A program made the position numbers and the translations under genes. From Symsagittifera roscoffensis (Eukaryota; Xenacoelomorpha; Acoela; Convolutidae), in assembly GCF_963678635.1 (NCBI RefSeq), contig NC_087067.1, positions 10,585,716 through 10,649,715 on the forward strand: a stretch of DNA of 64,000 nucleotides, in the 5' to 3' direction. The first letter of the stretch is position 1; every line of letters begins with the position of its first letter. Under the pieces are notes generated by a model. The model made no database searches and was not told where the DNA came from. It saw only the letters and a list, made by a program, of their open reading frames with translations. Positions 47,501 through 58,560 of the stretch are shown here, piece after piece.

Positions 47501-50500
47501 ATTGCCTTTGTACTTCATTGTCCGAGGAGAGTTTGGCATACAAAAGAATGATTAAGTTTTTCTTGTTCGTTAGTGAATTTCATCATTGCATGAACAAGTG
47601 TGACAAAAAGTTTCCAAACGTTAAAAAAATTGAGGAAATGCGAGTAATTCAATAACTGCCTGCACAAGCGCAAATAGTTTGCAGTTTTTGAAAATTTCCG
47701 TCTCTTGTATATCTAATGGTATTTTTTAAGAACCAGTCCGTTTCTTTATCGCAAAATTACACGTTTCAAATAGGTAAAACAGTGAGAAACACCCTGTATG
47801 TTTTTAACGTTTCAACAAAATCTTTTCCTATTATGAAACCTACTCGTTAAAAGTTGGGCTAAAAAGCAAACATAGCTCAATAAGTATTTGAGACATGCTT
47901 ATAACCACTTGAAAATAGTTTGAGTGAAAACAGCATGAACGACTGTGGAAAGCCAAAATCTACAATATCGAAGCTCAAAAATTTTATTCAGAGTGTAAAA
48001 AGAAAAAAGAATCAATAAAACTGAGGCATATTTTTTTCTGTCCTTAAACGACAAAAAGCTTTGGCGTACAATATTAAGGTGCTGCGGAGAACCATTTTTG
48101 CTATTCAGATACAAAGCTAGAGCACGAACCCTGGTAAATTGCTTTCCTCGATGAGGCTATGGTCACTAAAACAAAAATTTGCAAAAAAAAAAACTTTTTT
48201 TTTTCATAAATTTTAATTTTTCCCTAATTTTTTCTCGATACTCATATAAAATAAACTTCAGTCGGCCAATTGATTGCGTGCTATAAACACATGACCCATC
48301 TTCTTGCGTTTGCTGGCGTCTTTTTTGTAGAGTTTACTCGTTTTTGCTTGGGGGAGATAGCTCAATTGGTCATTACGGGGGGGGGGGGGGGCGGAATTAC
48401 TCAATTGATCCAGCAGTTGTTTTCTAATTCAGAATTATCAACTTTCATCTGACTGTCATTTTTTAAGAGTCGATGAGCGTAGTGAATACTTTAATGCATA
48501 TTTTGGTAATTTTCGTGTTTTTTTTTCAAGAAAGTCTAAAATGCTCTAATGACTACAGAAGTGCGTTCATTTATGCACTTTTGCGTTCAGCTTACATTCC
48601 TCTGCTTAAAGGTAACTTATTTGCGTTCTTCAAATACGAACGTGGAAATGGCGTGAACGAATTACTCAATTGATCAAGCAGTTGTTTTCTAATTGGGACT
48701 TTTCAGAATTATCAACTTTCATCTGACTCACTTTTTAAGAGTCGATGAGCGTAGTGAATACTTTTATGTTTGTTTTGGTAATTTTCGTGTTTTGTTTCAA
48801 GAAAGACTAAAATGTTCTGATGACTACAGATGTGCATTCATTTATGCATTTTTGCGTTCAGTTTACAATCCTCTTAAAGGTAACTTATTTGCGTTCTCCA
48901 AATACGAAGGTGGAAATGGCGTGAAAAAATGTAAACGATTTCTAGTTTCGAACTTGGAATTTAGTTTTTAGATTTTCCAGCGGAATAAAAATTTTATCCA
49001 TTGTCCCAGTTTTCTCAAATAGAATTTTTTTTTATCAAAGAAGTGTCAACCATATTTTCGTCCTGAAGTTCAAAGAGAGTTAAGGCCATCAATTTTAACT
49101 TAAAATTCGAAAGTTTTTTCAAAAATGTGTCAATTTTTTTTTCTGTTTCCTTGCGTTCCTTGACTCTTTTCTGACTGTCTGTTGGCTATGTTTACTGACT
49201 ACCTCTCAGAACTCGGTTTATATTCAGTAATCACTGAACTGCTGTTAGGCGCTCAATGTATTTCTTTACAAACTTGATCCGTGGATTTCTGAAATACCCT
49301 TTCTCGAACTTGCAAGTTTCTTGTTTTTTTTGTCAATTTCTTGCCTCTGCTTCTGTTGTCTTAGTTCATTTTTTAGTGTTTTTGCGAAAAAGATTATTTT
49401 GCGTATTTAAACATTATTCGGAAAAGCGTAGAGCAAGTTCAGTTTCAGAAGTTGACAGAAATTGTTTGGCGTAATTAGTTTGCGGCTTAATTTGAATTGG
49501 CTCTTTCAATCACCTATCAACCTTTTAAAACTTTTGGCGTTAGATTTAGACCTCAATTGGTTCTATTGGGCACTTTTATTAAACAATTCATTTTAGTTGT
49601 TCAGTCGACAAAAATTTTGTCTGTATTTTGCAACTGTTTTTTTTTTAATTCAATTTAAGCAGCTATATATATATATTTGCAAAAATGACAGTTGGGGTAA
49701 CGCTATTTAAGCTAAAAAAAACTGCTCTGCGAGGCCATTTTACGAATATCGTCCCCAAACTAAAAAAAAAACGAATTATTTGCAAAAATTTTCGGCAAAG
49801 TGCACAGTAGTCAGATCTTGTTACACTTGATTAGGAAGTGTTAGTAGTAGTAGTAGTAGTAGTTGAGGCTTCTGAGGCTTGGGTATTGCATCTGATGAAT
49901 GTAAGTATGTTGTGTGAATTTAAAAGGTACCAAGAGAAGAAAGCCAAAAACATTCCTAGAGGTGAAAAAGACGGAGTGAGTGTTGCAGTGATAGCGGGCG
50001 AAAGTATGGGAGTGAAGAGTCCCGTGCAAACTTTGACACCAGCCTACTATCTGGATTTCACAATTGAACCGGGCTGTTCGTTCACGCAAGATGTGCCTCA
50101 GGGTTGGAACTCGTCTTTATATGTTGTACAGGGTAAGTGTCATTACTACTGCAAACTACTGGAATTTCTTTCCCCTCTCTATCATTTAGTGTCATAAGTG
50201 GGTTGTTTGTTCACCCTATTTTCTGGTGAAAGATGGTCCAACGCGCTTGCAGAGTAATTTGGATCGGTCCTTGTTTAGTTTTTGTGTTTATAATTTTGAT
50301 CAAATCGAAATACTATTTATTCTGCTCAATTGTGTCGTCAATTTAAGAGGTTTTTCATCCGATTCGTTTCAAATAGCGCGTATTATTAGCAACTTAGGTA
50401 TTAGGCAAGATTTTACCAAAGGGTTAGATGATGCATTATAGCTCATTGCTGGCTGTATATTTAATGAGAGATGAATAAGTTCCTTATTCATTTGAAAACC

Positions 50501-50856
50501 TACGTTAATTTCGAACAAAGGGTTACAAATATGGTTTAGGCTCAGTTACTATTAACTCAGCGAAAAAAGTCAATGTTCACGAGTTGGCAGTTTTCTCAAT
50601 CGACGGAACTAAAATTTCGATGAGCAACGCGGCCACTTCAAGTGAACCAGTAAAACTTATTCTCATAGCTGGCCAGCCATTAAACGAACCAGTTGTACAA
50701 CATGGTCCATTTGTACTAACAAACGAAGAAGATTTGATGAAGACATTCGATGATTATCAGAAGGGAAAGAATGGGTTTGAAAAAGCACCTGGCTGGAAAT
50801 CAAAGCAAGGAACAGAAGCTTTGAAAGCGAGAGGAAAACAAGGTCGAGATTTGTAA
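44523..50856 (+). CDS. PIR: Pirin (cupin-fold iron protein)
   Basis: Four exons joined in phase: 44523-44727, 45464-45644, 49927-50132 and 50540-50856, giving 302 residues (family about 290). The start is ATG 44523; a TTG 30 nt upstream is in frame but not a eukaryotic start. Pirin is a nuclear, iron-binding double-cupin protein acting as a redox-sensitive transcription cofactor, with quercetinase activity in some species. Seen: EQSEGVGARVRR, FPDHPHRGFETVSYLL with the metal His-X-His, GDVQWMTAGRGIVHSEIPG with the third His and Glu ligands, LQLWVNL, VAVIAGE, YYLDFTIEPG, then QHGPFVL and a helical C-terminus. Intron 3 is 4.3 kb and full of repeats. An ATG with a two-codon uORF (44514) precedes the start. 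It is 352 nt upstream of the photolyase-like gene on the same strand. Confidence 0.93.
44890..45025 (+). repeat. Possible tRNA-derived SINE in pirin intron 1
   Basis: A-box-like GTTGTCGCCTTGTGG is followed 80 bp on by B-box GGTTCGAGCCC (44992-45002), then CCAGGACCTGTTCTTTTT. The 3' flank is like that at 35905-35925. Confidence 0.4.
46570..47650 (-). pseudogene. Decayed mariner/Tc1-superfamily transposase in pirin intron 3
   Basis: Read on the minus strand, fragments in shifting frames give, in order, a helix-turn-helix-like N-terminus, a TEVFSDEK block (first catalytic Asp region, about 47135), a WILDSSPN stretch after a stop, and PQSPDLNFLDNWLWG (C-terminal catalytic Asp region, about 46740). 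Several stops and frameshifts intervene. The order and motifs are those of DDE transposases of the IS630-Tc1-mariner group. Terminal repeats were not located. Confidence 0.7.
48350..48393 (+). repeat. tRNA-like box A followed by a run of G
   Basis: GGGGGAGATAGCTCAATTGG (48350 region) contains a good A box (TAGCTCAATTGG), followed by CATTAC and a run of about 16 G (48377-48392). No B box follows. Possible 5' remnant of a SINE. Confidence 0.35.
48394..48935. repeat. Tandem duplication, two units of about 265-275 bp
   Basis: Unit 1, 48394-48658, and unit 2, 48659 to about 48935, both begin GAATTACTCAATTGATC and contain GATGAGCGTAGTGAATAC, ATGACTACAGA and TAAAGGTAACTTATTTGCGT. They lie within pirin intron 3. 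Related words occur near 57835 and 62090, so the unit belongs to a dispersed family. Confidence 0.8.
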
Positions 50857-51208
50857 CACATATCTAGATTATTTAGTCAAAAAGTCAACATTATTGTTCG
50901 TGTCATATCTGTTCTAAATTCATCGAGCTACTTAATTGTCAATTTTCGACTTTCGTAAAATGAAAACCATAGAAAAAGTAGATTTTATTTTCTCAACTGA
51001 TTAAAGTTGAAATGTAAAATATTCCTTTGAATTTAATTAGATCTATCTTTCGTTCATTTTCTCTAATAAACAAGTTCATTTTTCAAGTGTTAGCTTGGTT
51101 AGAACAATATTCTTGTAATTAACTGATTAGATTAAAAAATGACTGATTTTCTTCATTTCAGAAACAAAACATGGTATAAATTCTGTCTTTCTAAACCGAA
51201 AGTAAGTT
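50857..51208 (+). other. Short pirin-photolyase intergenic region with acceptor-like site
   Basis: 352 nt. A pyrimidine-rich CTGATTTTCTTCATTTCAG ends with AG at 51159-51160, 48 nt before the next gene's ATG; a two-codon upstream ORF (ATG GTA TAA) lies between. An AATAAA-type signal (CTAATAAAC) is near 51063. Confidence 0.5.
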
Positions 51209-52768
51209 ATGTCTAAAGAGCCGTATTCTGTAATACACTGGTTTCGAAGAGGTCTGAGACTCCACGACAACGCAGCTTTGCTAGAAGCTCTCAAACCCAT
51301 CAATGATGGAGACAGATTCATTTTGAGACCAGTTTATATAATAGATCCCTGGTATAAAGCAAATGTGAAGTGTGGACAAAATAGAACACGATTTCTGCTT
51401 CAATCCTTGCAAGACTTGGACAACTCACTTCGTAAATTAGGATCATCCTTATACGTTGCAAGAGGGGATCCTGTTGAAGTTTTCGAAAAACTATTCACTA
51501 AATGGGAAGTTAAAAAGATAACCTGGGAAGTAAACACGGAACCCTATGCGCGCGAAAGAGACAGAAAAGTATCTTCAGTGGCCAAAATGCTTAAAGTAAA
51601 GGTTACCGAGTGCGATGGACATACATTGTATAACCTGGATTTCTTGTTGTCGAAAAATAACGGAAACGTTCCTCTAACGCAACAGAAATTCACATCGCTT
51701 GTAACTTCAATTGGACATCCCGCCAAGCCGCAAAAAGCTCCCGAATGTCTGAAAAAATTTGCACCTTCATCTGAAGTTGAAAAAGAGCTCGAGTTACCTT
51801 CCCATGATGAGTTTTATTTAGATGAGTCTGCAAGTGGAAAATGTTTGTTTCCAGGCGGAGAAACTGAAGCCTTGAAGAGACTTGAAGAGAAAATCTGTTT
51901 CGAAAACGCAAAATGGGTTAGAGAGTTTGAGAAACCGTTAACATCACCGAACTCTCTTGAACCTTCGACGACGGTACTTAGTCCTTATGTAACGCACGGG
52001 TGCTTGTCATCAAGGACATTTTATTGGAAACTTTTCGATGTCTATGAAGGTGCGAAGCATTCGAAACCTCCAGTATCACTGAAAGGTCAGCTATTTTGGA
52101 GAGAGTTCTTCTACACAGTAGGAGCTCATACTGAAAACTTCGACAAAATGGTAGGGAACAAAATATGCCGACAAATTCCATGGGAAAGTAATGAGGAAAA
52201 GTTAAACGCTTGGAAAAACTCTCAAACAGGATTCCCGTTTATTGATGCAGTGATGACGCAATTAAGAGAAGAAGGTTGGATTCATCATTTAGCCAGACAT
52301 AGTGTGGCTTGTTTTCTGACACGAGGCGACTTCTGGCAGTCGTGGGAAAAGGGAAAAGAGGTTTTCGAAGAGTACCTTTTGGACCATGACTGGAGTCTAA
52401 ACGCTGGAAACTGGATGTGGATGTCGGCTAGTGCGTTTTTTCACCATTATTACCGAGTTTATAGTCCAGTTGCATTCGGAAAAAAGACAGATCCAACTGG
52501 TGCCTACATACGGAAATACTTACCCCAGCTTGAAAAATTCCCAAATGAGTTTATTTACGAACCCTGGAAGGCGCCGTTGTCAGTGCAAAAAGATTTGGGG
52601 GTAATTATTGGAGTTGACTACCCAAAACCAATAGTAGATCATGGAACAGCTTCGAAACAAAACATTACAAAAATGAAAGCAGCTTTTGCAGCTGCGAGTA
52701 AAGCGAAGGCCCAAAACGATGCCGATTTTTCGCCGCCTTCAAAGAAGAAATCGAAGTTACTCGAGTGA
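51209..52768 (+). CDS. Animal cryptochrome/(6-4) photolyase family protein
   Basis: An intronless frame of 519 residues. The N-terminal photolyase alpha/beta domain starts VIHWFRRGLRLHDNAALLEAL. The FAD-binding helical domain shows GQLFWREFFYTVG, NSQTGFPFIDAVMTQL, GWIHHLARHSVACFLTRGD, DHDWSLNAGNWMWMSASAFF, and RVYSPVAFGKKTDPTGAYI. The paired His of IHHLARH, which in (6-4) photolyases serve lesion repair, are present. The RVYSPVAFGKKTD block reads more like (6-4) photolyases than vertebrate-type clock cryptochromes. The C-tail is short with a basic PPSKKKSK nuclear-localisation-type motif, unlike the long tails of clock cryptochromes. I favour light-dependent repair of (6-4) photoproducts in the nucleus; a photoreceptor or clock role is not excluded. 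It is the second gene of a close same-strand pair with pirin. Confidence 0.95.
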   Translation: MSKEPYSVIHWFRRGLRLHDNAALLEALKPINDGDRFILRPVYIIDPWYKANVKCGQNRTRFLLQSLQDLDNSLRKLGSSLYVARGDPVEVFEKLFTKWEVKKITWEVNTEPYARERDRKVSSVAKMLKVKVTECDGHTLYNLDFLLSKNNGNVPLTQQKFTSLVTSIGHPAKPQKAPECLKKFAPSSEVEKELELPSHDEFYLDESASGKCLFPGGETEALKRLEEKICFENAKWVREFEKPLTSPNSLEPSTTVLSPYVTHGCLSSRTFYWKLFDVYEGAKHSKPPVSLKGQLFWREFFYTVGAHTENFDKMVGNKICRQIPWESNEEKLNAWKNSQTGFPFIDAVMTQLREEGWIHHLARHSVACFLTRGDFWQSWEKGKEVFEEYLLDHDWSLNAGNWMWMSASAFFHHYYRVYSPVAFGKKTDPTGAYIRKYLPQLEKFPNEFIYEPWKAPLSVQKDLGVIIGVDYPKPIVDHGTASKQNITKMKAAFAAASKAKAQNDADFSPPSKKKSKLLE

Positions 52769-52985
52769 GGTAAAATTGTGAACCTGAAATATTTGTTCAA
52801 CGATTTCAAAACAGTTGTGCAATATTTGGAATTTCATTTTTTTTCTCGAAAAACATATTAAATAGAAAACTAACCCCTGCCTGTGTTAATATCAGAATGT
52901 TCTGACTCCATTCGAGCTGAATTTTTAGTTGCGATAAGATACAGTTTTTTGTTTTGCTTGGTGTTCAGAAAAAAAGGGCTGAGTA

Positions 52986-53614
52986 CAGGCGCGGATCTAG
53001 GATTTTCTTGAGGGGGAAGGCGGATCTTCAAAAAAAAATTTGTCGACCTTTTTTTTTTTAGGTCGAACAAATTGATTTTCTGAGCTCTCCCAAATCATTA
53101 TAAAGACCCCGTTTTGACCAAATTTTCTGCGCCATTGGCAAATTTTTGAAAAAACAGGCCATCAAAGGCATTTTTAGGCACTTTTTGGAAAATATCGACC
53201 AAAAAATCGCGTTTTTTCAGCGCGCGCTCCCCCCTCACAATTAGTATATATTGGCGCCAAAATTGGTTTTTCGAGCTCTCCTAAAACAGTAAAAAGAGTC
53301 TGTTTTGGTGTTTTGGCCAAAATTTCTGCGCCGCAGGCAAATTTTTGAAAAAATAGGTCAAAAAAGCCGTTTTGGGCACTGGGCACTTTTTGGAAAATTT
53401 TGACAAAAAAAATCGCGTTTTTTTTGGCGCCCGCTCCCTATCAAAGTTAATCTATATTGGCGCCCAAGGCGCCTTTAGAAAAATTTTAGGGCCGGTCGGC
53501 CAAAAATGGATTTCTGAAAAAGTACCAAAGGTGGGACCTTTTGCGTCGGCAGGGGGTCGACTCCCTGAGGGGGGGGGGGGGGCGTCCGCCCCCCCCCCCC
53601 TAAATCCGCCCCTG
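52986..53614. mobile_element. MITE-like non-autonomous DNA element with 16-bp terminal inverted repeats
   Basis: The left end CAGGCGCGGATCTAGG (52986-53001) is inverted at the right end CCTAAATCCGCCCCTG (53599-53614), 14 of 16 matching. Inside, a unit of about 195 bp (GAGCTCTCC ... GCGCC ... TTTTTGAAAAAA ... GGCACTTTTTGG ... CGCGTTTTTT) is repeated twice, and runs of G and C flank the right end. The CAGGGGCGGAT-type ends are common in invertebrate hAT-like MITEs (established pattern; superfamily here inferred). No clear target-site duplication and no ORF of substance. Confidence 0.7.
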
Positions 53615-54399
53615 ATGCCATTAATATTTACTAATTTGAGTTATACAGTTAAACAAAATAGTGTTTACTTTATGTAAATTAGAATTAATTAATTCGACAC
53701 AGCTTGTTAGAGCTAGTGATAGAAAATAATTCAGAAATAACTAACCGATTTTTATTTCATCAAGTTAGCTGAGATAGAAGAGAGATACATACTGACAAGA
53801 CCCAAGTGTCCGTAGCAAGCTACTGCTTGAAACATCTGGAATAGACCTTTTATACAGTAGGGAACATTACATGGTGATAGGAGTACCAAGCAAGTGTCTG
53901 GTGTCACATATGTAGCTGGATAAATTGGAAAATTGTGTCTTGGCGCCTTTAGAAAAATTTTAGGGCCGGTCGGCCAAAAATGGATTTCTGAAAAAGTACC
54001 AAAGGGGGGACCCTTTGGGTCGGCAGGGGGTCGACTCCCTGAGGGGGGGGCATCCGCCCCCCCCCTAAATCCGCCCCTGATGCCATTAATATTTACTAAT
54101 TTGAGTTATACAGTTAAACAGAATAATATTTACTTTATGTAAATAAGAATTAATTAATTCGACACAGCTTGTTAGAGCTAGTGATAGAAAGTAATTCAGA
54201 AATAACTAACCGATTTTTATTTCATCAAGTTAGATGAGATAGAAGAGAGATCCATACTGACAAGACCCAAGTGTCCGTAGCAAGCTACTGCATGAAACAT
54301 CTGGAATAGACCTTTTATACAGTAGGGAACATTACATGGTGAGAGGAGTACCAAGCAAGTGTCTGGTGTCACATATGTAGCTGGATACATTGTAAAATT
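53468..54399. repeat. Tandem duplication of about 470 bp covering the MITE right end and its flank
   Basis: Copy 1 (53468-53941) and copy 2 (53942 to about 54399) both start GGCGCCTTTAGAAAAATTTT, include the MITE terminus (…CCGCCCCTGATGCC), and end AGCTGGATA-ATTG-AAAATT. Differences are few (length of the G/C runs and scattered substitutions), so the duplication is fairly recent. Confidence 0.9.
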
Positions 54400-55088
54400 C
54401 AGCGACCTTAAGTTTTTAAACATCAATCAACGTGATTTTCACTGCCTACTCCGCACTTCTGCGTACAATTTACCTCTCGCCGGAACGAAAGTCACTTCTA
54501 CTCTCCCGTTAACAGTTTTCTCCGTCGAGCCCTTCGCCCATGGCGGCTCACCCTACTCACTTCCAGAACCCAATACTGACTAATCCCAGAAACTCCCCAA
54601 CCCTTTCTATAACCAAGACCCTGCTGACAAAAGGAATCATTAAGAATACTGCAATTTAACTGTAATGGAATACATGGGAAGGCTCCCAAAATCGCAGTTT
54701 TCCTAGCACATATTTAAAACCATAATTCTCCATTCCAGGAAAATTTATAGGTCCACTATACTCACTTATCCGTAAAGACAGAAACAAAGAAGGTGGTGGC
54801 CTCATCCTTGCTATATACGAATCTATACAGTATGAAGCACTTACTTTAAATACCGACTGTACGCTAGAGGCTAGGAGTATCTCTGTGGGAGCCAGTTCGT
54901 TGAAACTTTGTATCAGTAACTTTTAAATACTCCCCATGTCTTGATGTCCTCCCAGCTATACCGCATCCCATACTGATTTCCTGGTTTCTGGTGATGCTCT
55001 GGTTCTTGGGGACGCCAACGCCCATTCCTCCCTCTTGATTTCGAATATTCCGAAACGATAGCTACCCGCCTCATTATTCTTTATATTC

Positions 55089-55286
55089 CGAAACGAGGCT
55101 ACCCGCCTCAATCTCCTCGGTAAATTACCACCAATCCTTAGGCTCCAACAACCTCCCCATACTTATCGAATTACCACTCATAACGTAACGTTATACACTT
55201 TTCTCTGAAAAAGACAAACATTAATATCCTCCGTGCTCATTGGTGGCAATTTACCGAGGAGATTGAGGCGGGTAGCCTCGTTTCGG
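55089..55286. repeat. 46-bp inverted repeat inside the LINE remnant
   Basis: 55089-55134 is the reverse complement of 55241-55286 with one mismatch. The right copy fits the LINE's own coding sequence (FTEEIE-type stretch), so the left is probably an inverted template-switch copy. A shorter direct copy of the left arm (ATATTCCGAAACGA ... CTACCCGCCTCA) lies at 55044-55073. Confidence 0.85.
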
Positions 55287-56401
55287 GGATTCCTTCTTTA
55301 AATGCGGCCAGGGAGAAATAATTGAGGGATCTGGTACCCAGGGCAGCCCGCCACCACATCCCCGCCGTGCGTTCCAGCTACTACACCCCATCTTTCTCCC
55401 GAGTCAGCTTTTCTCGCCGTTAAAAGAGATCGTGGCCGCCTCAACAATCAGCCCACCATTCATGTTACACATCTTTCCAACCTAACTCCCACCTCCTGAA
55501 TCAGACAGCATAAGACCTGTGATTACCGCACTGGTGCCAGAAAGTTCTGGAAAGTGGTACGCTCCCTAAACGGATCCAGGCCTGTGGTAGGTAGTCACTC
55601 CATTAAGTTTGGCTCTAAGACTAAAACCTCGAATACTGTTCATTAGCAAAAGCGTTTAATAACCATTTTTAAATGCTAGGAATTATGCCTCCGACAAGTT
55701 ACCCAGGACGCAAAATAGCCAAACTTGTTATAATCCAATTTTCTTCCCTCAACGAACCGAACAAGCCATTGCGGATAGCAAACCCTCTTGAGCACTCGGT
55801 CGAAATGGCCTTTGTAATAACCATCTCAAACACAGACATCTTGCACTTGCACCATTCTTTTTTTAACAAAGCACCTCAAAAATGTCAGACACCAACACCC
55901 ATTCCACTCGCCACAATCGCACTCTCCATCCTTGAATTTTTATTACTTATTTTTTTAAAACAAAACTGACCTCTCGTACCTTCTGTTCTCGCGACACTTG
56001 GCCTTTCAAAGGAATTTGATATGGTATGTCATAGAACAATAGTGGAACTCATTCATGACGCACCGCTGCCAAGAGGTATAGTTCGCAGGCTCAGCAACTG
56101 TTTGTGGCCGACAAGGCACCACTTTTTTCAACTAACTTTCCTCCCATAGAATTGTTTACTGAGGAGTCCCCAGGGCTCTGTTTTTATCACCGATTCTGTG
56201 AAAATTTTACGTCCATGACGTTTCTCCGCCCCCCGAAATTGTTCGCTTCACCTCATACGCTAATGATTTCCACTCTTTGACCAAAAAGCCGACGTTGAGG
56301 CAGCATCGCGTTCAGTAAATGGTTATCTGCACCACCTTTTCATTTTTTCACCTCCAGAAAGCTAGCATTCGCGTCCTGTAAAGGATCAGTTACCTTGCTT
56401 T

Positions 56402-56497
56402 CGTCTTACAACAAAGATTTCTACAAAACTCCAACTGCAAACTTACAACAAATTTTTCAATATAACCATAACCTTGCTTAATTCAACAAAACTCGAG
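56402..56497. repeat. 96-bp exact duplicate, copy 1
   Basis: These 96 bases, starting CGTCTTACAACAAAG and ending CTCGAG, are identical to 58094-58189. This copy lies within the LINE remnant, just after the RT catalytic box region. Confidence 0.95.
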
Positions 56498-57819
56498 CCT
56501 CTCCATTTAAAAACAATCCTTAAAATTTTAGGTTTACTTCTGACCCAAACTTATGCGTTGCAGCTCACTGCAAGACATCTGCTGACAAGGCTGGTCAAAG
56601 GATAGTCTAATGGGATATTCTCAGGATAGTCTCTTGGGTCCAGTCTAAAGAAACCTTACTTTTATCTTACAAAGCCTTATTTTGCCCTATTTTAGATTAT
56701 ACCTCCCCGGCGTGGGTAGACGCCGCCACCAAAATTTCTATTTATCAATTGCAGGTTTCCCAAAATTAAGCCCTCCGGTTTATCACTGGCTCAATGCTTG
56801 TGAGCTCCACTTCTGACCTGCACAGTGAAGTCGAGATCCTGAGCGTTCAAAACCAACACTTTTTCTTAGCTTTGTTTTCAATCTCCACATACCGTTCGCA
56901 TCACCCAAACCATTATTATCACGCTTAACCCTTCCATCCCACGTCAAGTTCGACAATCCATTTTAAGCGCTTTTAAAAACGACACAGTCTCCCTTTTAAC
57001 TGACGCAAGTGCGTCATCAAATCTAAATGACTCTTCAAGTCCTTCAATCTAAATGACGTTTTTTACCACTTCAAGTCCTTTCTAAAACAAAAACATACTA
57101 GCCTTGTAATAAAGTTCTTAGCAGAAACACGTCCCTCGAAAGTCACCTGTATTCCATCTCCAAACATCGACCCCTCTGAACAGCCCTTTCCCAGAACCAC
57201 CCGATGTAAGTTTTACCAACTGCGGTCTTGTTACAGTCAGCTTTTAAACCTTTACCTCGCCCGCTTAAATAACCAAGTTTCCCCACTGCCCCAACTATCT
57301 CCTGTCACCCCACACTAGTTGCCATATTTTTAACTGCGCCAAAAGTCCCTCACCTTTTATTCCCGCAGAACTGTGGTGACGGCCGATGGAAGTAGCGACA
57401 TTTCTTAGCCTGGAGACGGATGAGCAGAACCCGCCTTGCATGGGCTTAAGAAAGAAAAGGATAATGTGAATGACTGTTGAGCGACGGCCGCGTATCAGAT
57501 CCAGGCGTGCTTCAGTTTATATGGATTGATTCTCATTGGTATCTGGACTGATTAGCCAACTACTGAGTGCAAACAGCAGAATTTCAAGGATCCTGACGCA
57601 CCGTCATTTCTGCTGCTGGTTTTAACGAAGCGCAGGTTCAGCTTTTTGTCCAATTTGAGAATTGGTTTTCAGAATTGGTTGATGTTTATCTATTAGCGAA
57701 TGAGTCGTATAAAATCGTGAGAATCACATCAGTTGTATATATGTGATATTTGTCAATTAAATTTTTCCCTCCTAGTGGATGTACAACTTGTGAACTTTCT
57801 TATGCACGTCCTGGAAAAA

Positions 57820-58560
57820 ATGCGTTTTTAAGAGTAATGAACGTAGTGAAAACTCTTTTATAGGTCTTTGATATTTTTCAGGCTTTAGTTGTTGACGCTT
57901 TATTTTGATTTTTCTCGGTTGTACTTGTGATTTGTTTTTGCGCTTTGTGCATTTCCCTTGCTAAAAGGAAGGTAAACTCGACTATAGAATAGCAAAAGTG
58001 TAAAGTTCACAAAAAACGTTATTGTCTTCTAGTTTCGAAAATGGAATTTAATAGTCAGATTTTCCAATGAAATCAAATTTTTACGTAGTGTTACGTCTTA
58101 CAACAAAGATTTCTACAAAACTCCAACTGCAAACTTACAACAAATTTTTCAATATAACCATAACCTTGCTTAATTCAACAAAACTCGAGTAAAGAGAAAT
58201 CAAACTTTACACTTTTGAACGTTAGTTTTCTGAAATTGGGTTAATTTAATGAAAAATTGTCAATTATTAATTGTTCTAGAAATTCGAAAAGGTTTAAGGT
58301 CTTTTTTTTCTTTGATATTCGAACGCTGAGATTTTTCAAAAAACATGTCCGTTTTTTCTGTTTCTTTGCGTTCATTTCTCTTTTCCAACTGTCAGTTAGC
58401 TATGTTTTCAAAATATTAATATTCGGAAATATAAAAATTTAGAGATTTTCAAAGTTCAAAAGATAGTAGAAACCCGAAAGTTGAATTTTTCTGGTGTTCA
58501 TTGGCTCTTTTCCAAATGTCTATTGGCTATGTTTTTTCCTTTCCTTTCTCATTTTTCGCA
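57820..58560. repeat. Dispersed repeat with embedded 96-bp exact duplicate (58094-58189)
   Basis: AATGAACGTAGTGAAAACTC near 57835, TTCTAGTTTCGAAAATGGAATTTA near 58030 (words shared with 48950), and TTCTGTTTCTTTGCGTTC near 58356 (shared with 49140) mark the same family as the repeats in pirin intron 3. Inserted in it is the 96-bp segment identical to 56402-56497 of the LINE. No gene is seen. Confidence 0.6.

Larger units (their letters stand above)
54405..57450 (+). pseudogene. Decayed LINE (jockey/CR1-like non-LTR retrotransposon)
   Basis: Fragments in shifting + strand frames give an apurinic-type endonuclease: ILQFNCNGIHGKAPKI (about 54640), RNKEGGGLILAIYESI (about 54780), and LGDANAHSSLL (about 55005). 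Next comes a linker with LVPRAARHHIPA (about 55330) and FWKVVRSLNG (about 55550). RT traces follow: SKEFDMVCH (about 56015), SYANDFHSLT where the catalytic YADD-type box should be (about 56255), and LDYTSPAWVDAATK (about 56695), then a CMGLRKKR tail (about 57440). Many stops and frameshifts, so it is inactive. Confidence 0.8.

Noticed and set aside
49838..49926. Extension of pirin exon 3 upstream into a poly-Val stretch
   Set aside because: It is translated from a GTA microsatellite in the intron; the exon joins in phase at 49927 and matches the family there.
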